The notes under the pieces were generated by a model, which did no database searches, was not told where the DNA came from, and was given only the letters and a program-made list of their open reading frames with translations. A program made the position numbers and the translations under genes. A stretch of 64,000 nt of DNA from NCBI RefSeq assembly GCF_005222785.1, contig NZ_STGH01000003.1:682001-746000 (forward strand). The letters run 5' to 3'. This DNA comes from Rhodobacter sp. SY28-1. Its GTDB lineage: Bacteria; Pseudomonadota; Alphaproteobacteria; Rhodobacterales; Rhodobacteraceae. Shown here one piece after another: positions 24,276-36,428 of the stretch (the first letter of the stretch is position 1; every line of letters starts with the position of its first letter).

Positions 24276-24974
24276 TCAGCTGTCATCAAGCGCTTCCCAA
24301 CGCACCCGCAAAAGCCCGGGCTCGGCGGCAAGGCGCTGCACCGCCTGCTCCAGACCCGTCTCGCCGACCCCTTCGGCCGTCACCGTCGCAGACAGGTCAA
24401 GACCCCTGCCCGCTTCCGCCTGACCCACCCCGATCTCGGACAGATGTAGCCCTCCCAACGTCAGGGTTCGCAGCATCAGCCCTCGCACCTCTGCCTCCTG
24501 CGCCGGGTCGACCGCCACCTGTACCCGGTAGGCCTTGACCACTGGCACCCCGGCACGGGTATAGCGCTTCAGCAACTTGACCAGCGGCCGAAGTCCCAGG
24601 TTCACGAAAACCACGAGGCCGGTCAGCAGCAGGGCATGCTCCCAGGCGCCATGCCCGGCCATCATGCCCACCCCCGCCGAACACCACAGCGTGGCGGCGG
24701 TGTTCAGCCCGTGCACGTTGAAGCCGTCGCGAAAGATGATCCCGGCCCCCAGGAAGCCGATGCCTGACACGATCTGCGCCGCAACCCGCGTCGGGCTCAC
24801 CTCATCGGGATAGAGGCCCGAGAAGATGACAAAGCTCGCCGCCCCCAGCGCCACCAGAGCATTCGTCCGCAGCCCCGCCATCCGTTGCCGCACCTGGCGC
24901 TCCGACCCGATGACCGCCCCGCAGGCCAGCGCAGTGAACAGATTGATCGCGGACGTTTCCAGGGGGGTGAACAA
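24276..24974 (-). CDS. MgtC/SapB-family membrane protein
   Basis: The protein has the MgtC N-terminal membrane domain (ERQVRQRMAGLRTNALVALGAASFV, SGIGFLGAGIIFRDG, TAATLWCSAGVGMMAG) and a soluble ACT-like C-terminal domain. A TTG start at 24974 (MFTPLETSAINLF) is preferred because GGAG lies 7 bases upstream and homologues begin at this point. Longer frames would add an improbable charged leader. The family is linked to growth at low magnesium and, in pathogens, to survival in macrophages through F-ATPase inhibition. In a free-living relative the role is unproven. The predicted protein is 232 residues and stands alone between zwf and an HNH gene. Confidence 0.8.
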   Translation of the reverse strand: MFTPLETSAINLFTALACGAVIGSERQVRQRMAGLRTNALVALGAASFVIFSGLYPDEVSPTRVAAQIVSGIGFLGAGIIFRDGFNVHGLNTAATLWCSAGVGMMAGHGAWEHALLLTGLVVFVNLGLRPLVKLLKRYTRAGVPVVKAYRVQVAVDPAQEAEVRGLMLRTLTLGGLHLSEIGVGQAEAGRGLDLSATVTAEGVGETGLEQAVQRLAAEPGLLRVRWEALDDS

Positions 24975-25065
24975 GGGCGTGCTCCGGGTGGAAAACCCGC
25001 AGACAATCACCACACCGCCGGATTGTGAAGCTTTTGTAACGGCATTGTAACGCCCGACAGCGACG

Positions 25066-25650
25066 TCACGCCTCCAGTTCGGCGTCCCAGTACAGATAAT
25101 CCATCCAGCTTTCGTGCAGATGGTTCGGCGGGAACCGGCGGCCATGCGACTGCATCTCCTCGGCCGAGGGCGCGCGCGGCAGACGGTTCAGGTACATCCC
25201 GGCCTGCTTCAGCGTGCGCGAGCCCTTGCGCAGGTTGCAGGGGGAACAGGCTGCGACGACATTCTCCCAGCTGGTGATTCCGCCCTTCGACCGCGGCAGA
25301 ACATGGTCAAAGGTCAGATCGCCCTTCGCCCCGCAATACTGGCAGCAGAATTCGTCCCGCAAAAAAAGATTGAAGCGCGTGAATGCCACGCGCTTCTGGG
25401 GTCTTACGAACTCTTTCAGCACAACGACCGAGGGTATCCGGAACTCCTGTCGCTGGCTGTGCACCACCGCGTCATATTCGGCGACGATCTGCACCCGGTC
25501 CAGGAAGGCCGCCTTGATCGCCTCCTGCCAGGGCCACAGCGACAAGGGATAATAGGACAGCGGCCGATAGTCGGCATTCAGCACCAGCGCAGGATAGTGC
25601 TTCAGCGCGGCCGGATCGCGCACGAACTGGGTTCTGAAATCGCCGTCCAT
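25066..25650 (-). CDS. HNH endonuclease family protein
   Basis: The 194-residue protein has a C-terminal zinc-bound HNH domain: CCQYCGAKGDLTFDHVLPRSKGG, then ENVVAACSPCNLRKG, with two CxxC pairs holding the metal. The N-terminal half (ALVLNADYRPLSYYPLSLWPWQEAI) is conserved in a widespread alphaproteobacterial and cyanobacterial group with no defined role; being chromosomal and isolated from restriction genes, it is more likely a housekeeping nuclease or repair factor than a defence enzyme. ATG 25650 or GTG 25653 are both possible starts. It is transcribed away from the lytic transglycosylase. Confidence 0.88.
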   Translation of the reverse strand: MDGDFRTQFVRDPAALKHYPALVLNADYRPLSYYPLSLWPWQEAIKAAFLDRVQIVAEYDAVVHSQRQEFRIPSVVVLKEFVRPQKRVAFTRFNLFLRDEFCCQYCGAKGDLTFDHVLPRSKGGITSWENVVAACSPCNLRKGSRTLKQAGMYLNRLPRAPSAEEMQSHGRRFPPNHLHESWMDYLYWDAELEA

Positions 25651-25653
25651 CAC

Positions 25654-25957
25654 GTCAAAGACTCCACCCTTCGCCTGTCAGCCATCCGACCGCAGGGCGG
25701 GGAGTCCCGCCCCGTTGTCCGAACTATATCTGGCGTTCTGCCCATGGCAACCCCCAAGCATCTGAGTGTGTTCGGGGCTTGTCCACAGGCCTTCTGCCAA
25801 AGCCGGGTAACACCGGAATGACGATATCTTGGGCAGTTGCGCACAATTGCCCGGCCAGATGCTGCCCATACCGCGCGTGTCAGGGTTGTCAGCCCCCTTG
25901 CCTTCCCGGTATCAGGCCGCAACCCCAAGGGGAAATGACGCAAGTGGAGCGCCGCCA
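25654..25957. other. Divergent intergenic region with palindrome
   Basis: No gene is supported in this 304-bp region between the HNH and lytic transglycosylase genes. It contains a nearly perfect 9-bp inverted repeat with a CGCA loop, GGGCAGTTG at 25831-25839 and CAATTGCCC at 25844-25852, which could be a regulator site or the end of a short transcript. Otherwise I see nothing notable. Confidence 0.5.
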
Positions 25958-26425
25958 ATGACCCTGTCCCGCCGTGTCCTGATCCTTGCCCCGGCCCTGG
26001 CCCTTGTCGCGGCCTGCGGTCGCCGCGCCGCCCCGGTTGCGGTCTCGTCCTCTGACCTGCACCACGGCGAGACGCCCGAGATGCGCGCCCTGATCCGCAA
26101 GTACGCCGCCATCCACGACATCCCCGAAAGCCTGCTGCACCGTGTCATCCAGCGGGAAAGCGATTACAACCCGGGCGCCCGGAACGGCCCCTACTACGGG
26201 CTGATGCAGATCCTGCCGCAGACTGCGCGCACCATGGGCTATCAGGGGCCGCCCGAGGGCCTGCTCGATGCCGAAACCAACCTGATGTACGCGGGCAAGT
26301 ATCTGCGCGGGGCCTGGCTGGTTTCGGGCGGGTCGCAGGACCGCGCCGTGATGTGGTATGCCAAGGGCTATTACTACGAGGCAAAAAGAATGGGCCTCTT
26401 GAAGGAAACCGGCCTGCGCACCTAG
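25958..26425 (+). CDS. Lytic transglycosylase lipoprotein (SLT domain)
   Basis: The 155-residue enzyme should cleave peptidoglycan to 1,6-anhydro muropeptides. It has a lipoprotein signal (lipobox LVAAC) placing it on a membrane in the periplasm, followed by a compact SLT domain: QRESDYNPGA with the catalytic glutamate, YGLMQILPQTARTMG, and MYAGKYLRGAW. At about 110 mature residues it is a minimal SLT protein. ATG 25958 is required to give the lipobox in the correct place; upstream in-frame starts would bury it. The 3' neighbour, a diacylglycerol-kinase-like gene, follows after 38 bases. Confidence 0.88.
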   Translation: MTLSRRVLILAPALALVAACGRRAAPVAVSSSDLHHGETPEMRALIRKYAAIHDIPESLLHRVIQRESDYNPGARNGPYYGLMQILPQTARTMGYQGPPEGLLDAETNLMYAGKYLRGAWLVSGGSQDRAVMWYAKGYYYEAKRMGLLKETGLRT

Positions 26426-26463
26426 GTGTTGAGCCATCATTGGTGAAGCGCAGGACGGACCTG

Positions 26464-27384
26464 ATGGCACAGTCGAAGGCCCAACCCGACATCTGCGTTC
26501 TGTCCAACCCGAAATCAGGGACTTCGCTGCGCAATCCCGGCGCGGTCGACCGGGCCATGGCGGTCTTCGGGCCGCGGGCGGAATTGCGCCCGTTCTCAGG
26601 CGACCCCGCCGATGAAGCCGCTCGCGCGGTCCGCGACGGCTTCCGCATCGTGGTTGCCGCAGGCGGCGACGGCTCGGTCGCGGGCGTCGCCCATGCGCTT
26701 GCTGGTACCGGCTGCGCCCTCGCCGTCTTGCCGCTTGGCACCTTCAACTACTTCGCCCGCGGCCTGAAGATGCCCGAGGACCCCGAGGCCGCAGCGCGTG
26801 CCATCCTCGACGGCCAGCGCCATGACATCAACGTCGGCACGCTGAATGGCCGGGTCTTTCTGAACAACATCGCCATCGGCATCTACCCGGCGATCCTGGA
26901 AGAACGCGAAGCCGCCTATGCCCGCTTTGGCCGCTATCGCCTTCTGGCTCATCTGGCGTCATTGCGCACAATCCTGCGCTTTCAGCAGCCGTACCGGATG
27001 GAACTTTATCAGGACGACACCCGCCATCGCATCCGCACGCCGATGCTGTTTGTCGCCCGCTCGGCCTATCAGCTGGACCAGTTCGGGCTGGAAGGCGGCG
27101 ATGCGATTTCAGATGACCGGTTCGTCATGTTCCTTGCGCATCAGCAGACCCGGCTTGGCTTTTTGCGCCTGGCCTGGCGGCTGATCCGAAAACGGGTGGA
27201 TCACGGCCGCGACGTCATCGTCTCGACCCCGCGGCGCATCGCCGTTGCCGTGCGCGGGCGGCGGAAGATTTCCGTGGCGCTGGATGGTGAAAAACTGCGC
27301 ATGCGCCTGCCCCTGCGCATCCAGCTGAACGACCATGTCCTGCAGGTCATCCTGCCCCCGGCCAAGATCGATGACCCTCTATGA
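26464..27384 (+). CDS. Diacylglycerol/lipid kinase family protein (DagK_cat)
   Basis: This 306-residue protein has the diacylglycerol kinase catalytic domain: GVVAAGGDGSVAGVAHALAG-type nucleotide loop (GGDGSV), LPLGTFNYFARGL, and a beta-sandwich C-terminal part. Bacterial members such as DgkB or YegS phosphorylate lipids, but sugar-lipid or sphingoid substrates also occur, so the substrate is uncertain. It overlaps the following phosphoesterase gene by 4 bases (ATGA), a coupling repeatedly seen for this gene pair in alphaproteobacteria. The AT-poor base composition and gene order are typical core genome. Start ATG 26464 follows the family pattern. Confidence 0.85.
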   Translation: MAQSKAQPDICVLSNPKSGTSLRNPGAVDRAMAVFGPRAELRPFSGDPADEAARAVRDGFRIVVAAGGDGSVAGVAHALAGTGCALAVLPLGTFNYFARGLKMPEDPEAAARAILDGQRHDINVGTLNGRVFLNNIAIGIYPAILEEREAAYARFGRYRLLAHLASLRTILRFQQPYRMELYQDDTRHRIRTPMLFVARSAYQLDQFGLEGGDAISDDRFVMFLAHQQTRLGFLRLAWRLIRKRVDHGRDVIVSTPRRIAVAVRGRRKISVALDGEKLRMRLPLRIQLNDHVLQVILPPAKIDDPL

Positions 27385-28181
27385 GCCGCATTCTCCACCT
27401 TTCCGATCCGCATTTCGGCACCGTCGATGACCGGCTGGTGCAGCCCTGTCTTGACCTTGCGCATCGCATGCAGCCCGATCTCTGCGTGATCTCGGGAGAC
27501 CTCACCCAACGCGCGCGGGCAGACCAGTTCCGGGCAGCGCGAGATTTTATGGCCCGGCTGCCCGGCCCCGTGCTGGTTGTGCCCGGAAACCACGACATGC
27601 CGCTGGAGAACCTGCCGCTGCGGCTTCTGGCCCCTTTCGTCGGCTACCGTCGGGCCTTCGGGCGCAATACCCAGCCGCAGGTCCACCTGCCCGATGCGGT
27701 GGTGCAAGGCGTGAACACCGCCAATCCGCTGGTCTGGAAGTCTGGGCGTCTGCGAAGCTCCTCGGTTGCACAATTGCGGCAGACCTTTGCCGCTGCGCCA
27801 AAGGAACGCTGGCGCGTCGTCGTGATGCACCATGCCCCGGTCCCTGCAGCCGATGGCACGCCCGCCGACATCGCCGATCCGGCCGAAACTCTCGCCGCGC
27901 TCGCGGATGCAGGCGCCGATGTCGTCCTGTCGGGACACACGCACATGCCCCACACCGGCTTTGCCGAAACCGCCGCGGGGGTCCTGTTCCTACAGGTCGG
28001 CACGGCACTGTCGACCCGACTGAAGACCGGCGCCAATGACCTGGCGTTGGTCACGCTCGGCACCGGACAGATCACCGTCGAAAGCTGGATTTGCGCCTCC
28101 GGTGAGGAGGGATTCTCAGCCGCCCCATCCGTCACTTACACTCGTCCGGGGCTGGAATGGCAGAAGTTGCCAAATCCTTAA
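27381..28181 (+). CDS. Metallophosphoesterase (3',5'-cyclic-nucleotide-like)
   Basis: The calcineurin-like phosphoesterase fold is clear: LHLSDPHFG, ISGDLTQRA, VPGNHD, VVMHHAP and VVLSGHTHMPH supply the five metal-ligand motifs of the two-metal centre. At 266 residues it resembles CpdA-type cyclic-nucleotide phosphodiesterases or Icc-like enzymes, but the substrate (cAMP, UDP sugar, or lipid-linked phosphate) is not settled by sequence. It overlaps the lipid-kinase-like gene by 4 bases, which suggests related lipid or signalling metabolism. The gene ends 42 bases before the recurring 15-bp palindrome. Confidence 0.88.
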   Translation: MSRILHLSDPHFGTVDDRLVQPCLDLAHRMQPDLCVISGDLTQRARADQFRAARDFMARLPGPVLVVPGNHDMPLENLPLRLLAPFVGYRRAFGRNTQPQVHLPDAVVQGVNTANPLVWKSGRLRSSSVAQLRQTFAAAPKERWRVVVMHHAPVPAADGTPADIADPAETLAALADAGADVVLSGHTHMPHTGFAETAAGVLFLQVGTALSTRLKTGANDLALVTLGTGQITVESWICASGEEGFSAAPSVTYTRPGLEWQKLPNP

Positions 28182-28223
28182 CGTCCGCGGCCAAGTCATT
28201 GATTCTCAATTGTATCCCGGTTT

Positions 28224-28238
28224 TGTCCACCGTGGACA
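28224..28238. repeat. Dispersed palindrome, copy 1
   Basis: TGTCCAC-C-GTGGACA is a perfect 7-bp inverted repeat around one base, preceded by TTT. It lies between the converging phosphoesterase and MttB genes, one base beyond the MttB stop codon. Further copies lie at 60234-60248 and 63762-63776. Confidence 0.8.
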
Positions 28239-28239
28239 C

Positions 28240-29772
28240 TCAGTACCACGCATCCGCCATCCCGGCCTTTTTCCGCCCAACGAAGTCATGCAGGGCCTCC
28301 CTGATGCCGTCGTCCAGCGCCGGAGCCTCATACTCCGCCAGCCGCTTCTTCCACAGCTTGTTGGCCCGGGTTGCGGCATCGGTCGACCCCGCCGCCTCCC
28401 ACTTCTCGAAGGGCTCGTTGTCGGACAACTCACTGTCCCAGAACGCCGTCTCGTAGTGTTTCATCGTGTGGGAACAGCCGAAAAAATGGTTGCCCGGCCC
28501 GACCTCGGCAAAGGCATCGACGGCCAGCTGATCGTCGTCGATCCTGATCCCGTCCAGATAGGCATGCAGCGCCCCGCAAAGGTCGGCATCCAGCATGAAC
28601 TTCTCGTAGGACATGCTGAGGAGACCATCCAGGAACCCCGCCGAATGCAGGATGAAGTTCGCCCCGCAATGGACAGCCGCCAGCATCGACATCGTCCCTT
28701 CCATCATCGCCTGCCCGTCCGGCAGCTTGGAGGTCGTGAAGTTCCCCGAACACCGCAGCGGCAGGTTCAGGCGGCGGGCCAGTTGACCGATCACCTGACT
28801 GCCAATCGCCGGTTCCGGCGTCCCGAAGGTAGGCGAGCCGGACCGCAGGCTCATCGACGACAGGAAGTTCCCGAAGATGACCGGAGCCCCCTTCCGCTCC
28901 AGCTGCGTCAGCGCGCAGCCGGCCATTGTCTCGGCCAGCGACTGCACGATCCCGCCCGCGTTCGTGACCGGCCCCATCGCCCCGCCCAGGATGAACGGGA
29001 CGATCACCGCCGCCTGATTGGCCCGCGCATAGGCCCGCAGCGCGTTCGTCATCGTCCCGTCCCACACCAGTGGCGAGTTCACGTTGACGTTGCCCAGGAT
29101 CACGCAGTTCTGGTCGACGAAGTCGCGGCCGAAGACGATCCGGCTCATCTCGATGCTGTCTTCCGCCCGACTTTCGGCGGTGACCGAGCCCATGTAGGGC
29201 CGGTCCGACAGCTCGATATGGGCCAGAACCATATCAAGGTGCCGCTTGTTCACTGCCACATCCGTCGGCTCACAGATCGTCCCGCCCGAGTGGTGGAAGT
29301 TGGGGCTGGACTGCGCGAGTTTGATGAAGTTGCGGAAGTCCTCGATGGTCCCGAACCGACGGCCGCGGTCAAGGTCCATCACGAAAGGGCTGCCATAGGC
29401 GGGCGAAAAGACGACGTTCTTCCCCCCGATCTGCACCGAATTGGCCGGGTTGCGGGCGTGCTGGGTGAAGACGGATGGCGCGGACTTCAGGATTTCCCGC
29501 AGCATCCCGGGGTCAAACTTGACAAGCAGCCCGTCGACCTTGGCCCCCGCCCGCTTCCAGTGATCCAACGCCACCGGATCATCGCGGAACTCGATGCCCG
29601 TCTCGGCAAGGACCCGGTCGGCCGCCTTTTCGATGCGGACGAGATTCTCCTCGGAGAGCACGTCATAGGTCGGGATGTTGCGGACGATGTAGGGTCGCCC
29701 CATCCCGCCACCCTTCTGCGCCCGCTCCGCCTGCCGCGCCTGACGTCCCGACCTGACCCTGACCTCGCCCAT
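28240..29772 (-). CDS. Trimethylamine methyltransferase family protein (MttB-like, non-pyrrolysine)
   Basis: The 510-residue protein is a TIM-barrel corrinoid-dependent methyltransferase of the MttB superfamily (YDVLSEENLVRIEKAADRVLAETGIEF, GRPYMGSVTAESRAEDSIEMS, GCSHTMKHYETAFW). No in-frame TAG interrupts the reading frame, so it is the non-pyrrolysine type, like MtgB-type glycine-betaine and other quaternary-amine demethylases, but the substrate is not fixed. ATG 29772 is preferred because GGAGG lies 7 bases upstream. It stands alone: no corrinoid protein or MttC-like gene lies next to it in this window, so its methyl acceptor system must be elsewhere. Confidence 0.85.
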   Translation of the reverse strand: MGEVRVRSGRQARQAERAQKGGGMGRPYIVRNIPTYDVLSEENLVRIEKAADRVLAETGIEFRDDPVALDHWKRAGAKVDGLLVKFDPGMLREILKSAPSVFTQHARNPANSVQIGGKNVVFSPAYGSPFVMDLDRGRRFGTIEDFRNFIKLAQSSPNFHHSGGTICEPTDVAVNKRHLDMVLAHIELSDRPYMGSVTAESRAEDSIEMSRIVFGRDFVDQNCVILGNVNVNSPLVWDGTMTNALRAYARANQAAVIVPFILGGAMGPVTNAGGIVQSLAETMAGCALTQLERKGAPVIFGNFLSSMSLRSGSPTFGTPEPAIGSQVIGQLARRLNLPLRCSGNFTTSKLPDGQAMMEGTMSMLAAVHCGANFILHSAGFLDGLLSMSYEKFMLDADLCGALHAYLDGIRIDDDQLAVDAFAEVGPGNHFFGCSHTMKHYETAFWDSELSDNEPFEKWEAAGSTDAATRANKLWKKRLAEYEAPALDDGIREALHDFVGRKKAGMADAWY

Positions 29773-29874
29773 CCCCGCCCTCCAGAACTCGACAGTAGTG
29801 TCAGGTTTGTCGCAAACGGCCCACAAGGCTGGTCAGATCACGACTCCTGAAGGTCAGGAAACGCCCGATTGCGG

Positions 29875-33634
<3,760 letters not shown>

Positions 33635-33638
<4 letters not shown>

Positions 33639-35056
33639 GCGGTCAGCCCTTCGTAAAGGTTTGCATAGGCGACAGCCGAGGTTTCCCAGCCCACCGGATG
33701 TGCCATCGCGTTCGACCGCAGCTTGGCCCAGAGTTTCGGCTGACGGTGCAGGTCGAGAAGCTGCGACAAGGCACGCCCGAAGGCGAGCGCATCGACCGGG
33801 TGGAATGTCACCCCCGTCGCCGCCCCTGCCGCCAGCGTGGCCGGATTCGCCCCGATCACCGTGTCGGCAAGTCCGCCCACCATGCTGACGACGGGAAGCG
33901 TCCCGTAGCGCAGCCCGTACATCTGCGTCAGCCCGCAGGGCTCGAACCGGCTGGGGACGAGCACGGCATCAGCCCCGGCGAAAAGCCGGTGACTCAGCCC
34001 CTCGTCATAGCCGATCCGCACCGCGACCCGGCCCGGAAAGCGGTCAGCCAGGTTGCGCACCTGCGCCTCCATCCCGGGATCGCCAGAGCCGAGCACGATC
34101 AACCCACCGCCGCCCAGGACAAAGTCCGGGACGACGGCAGGCAGAAGGTCGATCCCCTTCTGGTCGGTCAGGCGACTGACGACGATGGCCAGCGGCCCCG
34201 GAACGTCCAGCCCGAAGTCCTGGCACAGCCTCTCACGCGCGGCGGTCTTGCCCGAGATCGCCTTTCGATCAAAGGCCGTGTCCTCACGCGATGGATCCCA
34301 AACGGACGTATCCACCCCGTTCAGGATACCCGAGACGACCGGCGCGCGACTGGAAATCACCCCCTGCAGGCCCATGCCGAATTCCGGACGCATGATCTCG
34401 GCGGCGTAGGTGGGCGAAACGGTGGTGATCCAGTCCGACGTGACAAGCGCCGCCTTCAGGGTCGAAATCCCGCCGTAATACTCCAGAGCCTCGGGGTGGA
34501 AGGCATGGCCCGGCAGCCGCAAGACGCCCAGCAGATGGGCCGGAGCCCAGCCCTGGAAGGCAATGTTGTGGATTGTGATGACGGACTTGCAGCCACCGTT
34601 GCCATGATAGGCCAGATAGGCCGGGGCCAGCCCCGCCTGCCAGTCATGCGCGTGCAGGACGTCCGGCTTCCAATCCGCCAGCCCTTCGCGCGCGATCCGG
34701 GCGGCCACCCAAGACAGCGCCGCAAAACGGATCGCATTGTCCGGATGCTCTCCCAGAGGTCCCGAATACGGCCCTCCCTCGCGGTCATAAAGATGCGGTG
34801 CGTCCAGCAGCAGAAGCGGCACGCCATCGACGTCGCCCGCATGCACCTTGCCCGGCCCGCCCCAAAGATCGGGTTCTTCCCAGACGACCGGCCAGCCCTT
34901 CGTCCGCGCCCGCAAGGCGCGATAGGCAGGCAGCAGCACGCGCATGTCCCAGCCCGTGGCCTTCAGCGCGGCGGGCAGCGCCCCCACCACATCGGCGAGA
35001 CCCCCGGTCTTGACCAGGGGCACGCATTCCGAGGCCACCGACAGCACTCTGCCCAT
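33635..35056 (-). CDS. glgA: Glycogen synthase (ADP-glucose)
   Basis: GlgA, a GT5 glycosyltransferase, extends alpha-1,4 glucan using ADP-glucose from GlgC. The 473-residue protein shows the KTGGLADV sugar-nucleotide motif near the N-terminus (VPLVKTGGLADVVG), HAHDWQAGLAP, NIAFQGWAP, and the C-terminal GRV...VPSRFEPCGLTQMYGLRYGTLPVV acceptor and nucleotide part. Normal length. Stop codon overlaps the glgX start by 4 bases. The 60-bp gap to glgC contains no visible promoter. Confidence 0.97.
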
Positions 35057-35116
35057 TCGCCTTGCCTTTCCGTAACTTCCCGCCCGGAGTTAACGTCAAC
35101 TCCGGGCAAGGTCCAG

Positions 35117-36388
35117 TCAGCCCAGAGCCTTCGCCCGGGCGTTCAGCATGTCCTGGGTGACCAGAACGATCCCGTTGTCGGTCCGGCGGAACCACTTGGC
35201 ATCGGCCTCCGGGTCCTCGCCGATGACCAGACCTTCCGGGATGACCACGCCCCGGTCGATCACGCAGTTCTTCAGCTGCGCCTTGCGGTTCACCGTCACC
35301 TGCGGCAGCGCGACGACGTATTCCAGGCTGGAGAAGCTGTGCGTCCGGACGCCGGTGAACAGCAGCGAATTCCGCACCTCGGATCCTGAAACGATGCAAT
35401 CGCCCGAGACGAGCGAGGAGACCGCCATGCCCCTTCGCCCGTCCTCATCGTGGATGAACTTTGCGGGCGGCACGATCTCGGCATATGTCCAGATCGGCCA
35501 GGAACTGTCGTAGATGTCGAGTTTCGGGATGAAGTCGGTCAGATCGATGTTCGCCTGCCAGAAGGCGTCGATGGTTCCCACGTCACGCCAGTAGGGCTCG
35601 GTTTCCAGGCCGGAGGTCACGCAACTGTCCGAGAACTTGTGCGCCACCGCCTTGCCGTTCTTCACGATGGACGGGATCAGGTCGAAGCCGAAGTCATGGG
35701 TCGAGTTGTCGTCCTGCATGTCGCGGATCAACAGGTCGCGCAGGAAGGCCCAGTCGAAGACATAGATCCCCATGCTGGCCAGCGCATGGTCCGGATCGCC
35801 CGGGATCGCCGGCGGATCCTTCGGCTTTTCCAGAAAATCGGTGATCCGCATCGTCTTGTCGACATGCATGACGCCGAAAGCGGTCGCCTCCATCCGGGGA
35901 ACGGTCAGGCAGCCGATGGTCACATCCGCCCCGGCCTCGACATGCTGGCGGAGCATGACTTCGTAGTCCATCTTGTAGATGTGGTCGCCCGCCAGCACGA
36001 TCACGTACTTGATCCCGTAGCTGTCGACGATGTCGATGTTCTGCGCGATGGCGTCCGCCGTGCCGCGATACCAATTCACCTCATCCATCCGCTGTGAGGC
36101 GGGCAGGATGTCGAGGTATTCGTTCCGTTCCGCCCGGAAGAAGCCCCAGCCTCGCTGGACGTGGCGGATCAGGGAGTGGGCCTTGTACTGCGTCGCAATC
36201 GCCATCTTCCGGATGCCGGAGTTCAGCGCGTTCGACAGCGCGAAGTCGATGATCCGGGTCTTGCCGCCGAAATAGACCGCCGGTTTTGCACGCCGGTCGG
36301 TCAGTTCCTTGAGGCGACTGCCGCGGCCGCCGGCCAGAACAAAGGCCATGGCCTGAGACGACAGACGCTGGTTCGGTCTTGGTTTCAT
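35117..36388 (-). CDS. glgC: Glucose-1-phosphate adenylyltransferase
   Basis: GlgC makes ADP-glucose from ATP and glucose-1-phosphate, the committed and usually allosteric step of glycogen synthesis. [29 protein letters not shown] is the nucleotide and activator-binding N-terminus, with [18 protein letters not shown] and [14 protein letters not shown] in the catalytic domain and a left-handed beta-helix C-terminus. ATG 36388 follows GGAGGG after 5 bases, giving 423 residues as in Rhodobacter-type enzymes; longer starts run into the glgB end. The gene lies between glgB and glgA. Confidence 0.96.
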   Translation of the reverse strand: MKPRPNQRLSSQAMAFVLAGGRGSRLKELTDRRAKPAVYFGGKTRIIDFALSNALNSGIRKMAIATQYKAHSLIRHVQRGWGFFRAERNEYLDILPASQRMDEVNWYRGTADAIAQNIDIVDSYGIKYVIVLAGDHIYKMDYEVMLRQHVEAGADVTIGCLTVPRMEATAFGVMHVDKTMRITDFLEKPKDPPAIPGDPDHALASMGIYVFDWAFLRDLLIRDMQDDNSTHDFGFDLIPSIVKNGKAVAHKFSDSCVTSGLETEPYWRDVGTIDAFWQANIDLTDFIPKLDIYDSSWPIWTYAEIVPPAKFIHDEDGRRGMAVSSLVSGDCIVSGSEVRNSLLFTGVRTHSFSSLEYVVALPQVTVNRKAQLKNCVIDRGVVIPEGLVIGEDPEADAKWFRRTDNGIVLVTQDMLNARAKALG

Positions 36389-36428
36389 CACATCCCTCCC
36401 CGGATGGGCGGTCATTGCCGCCTGATGT

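Noticed and set aside
28240-29772. Pyrrolysine-containing MttB
   Set aside because: There is no in-frame TAG codon inside the gene, so pyrrolysine is not used here.
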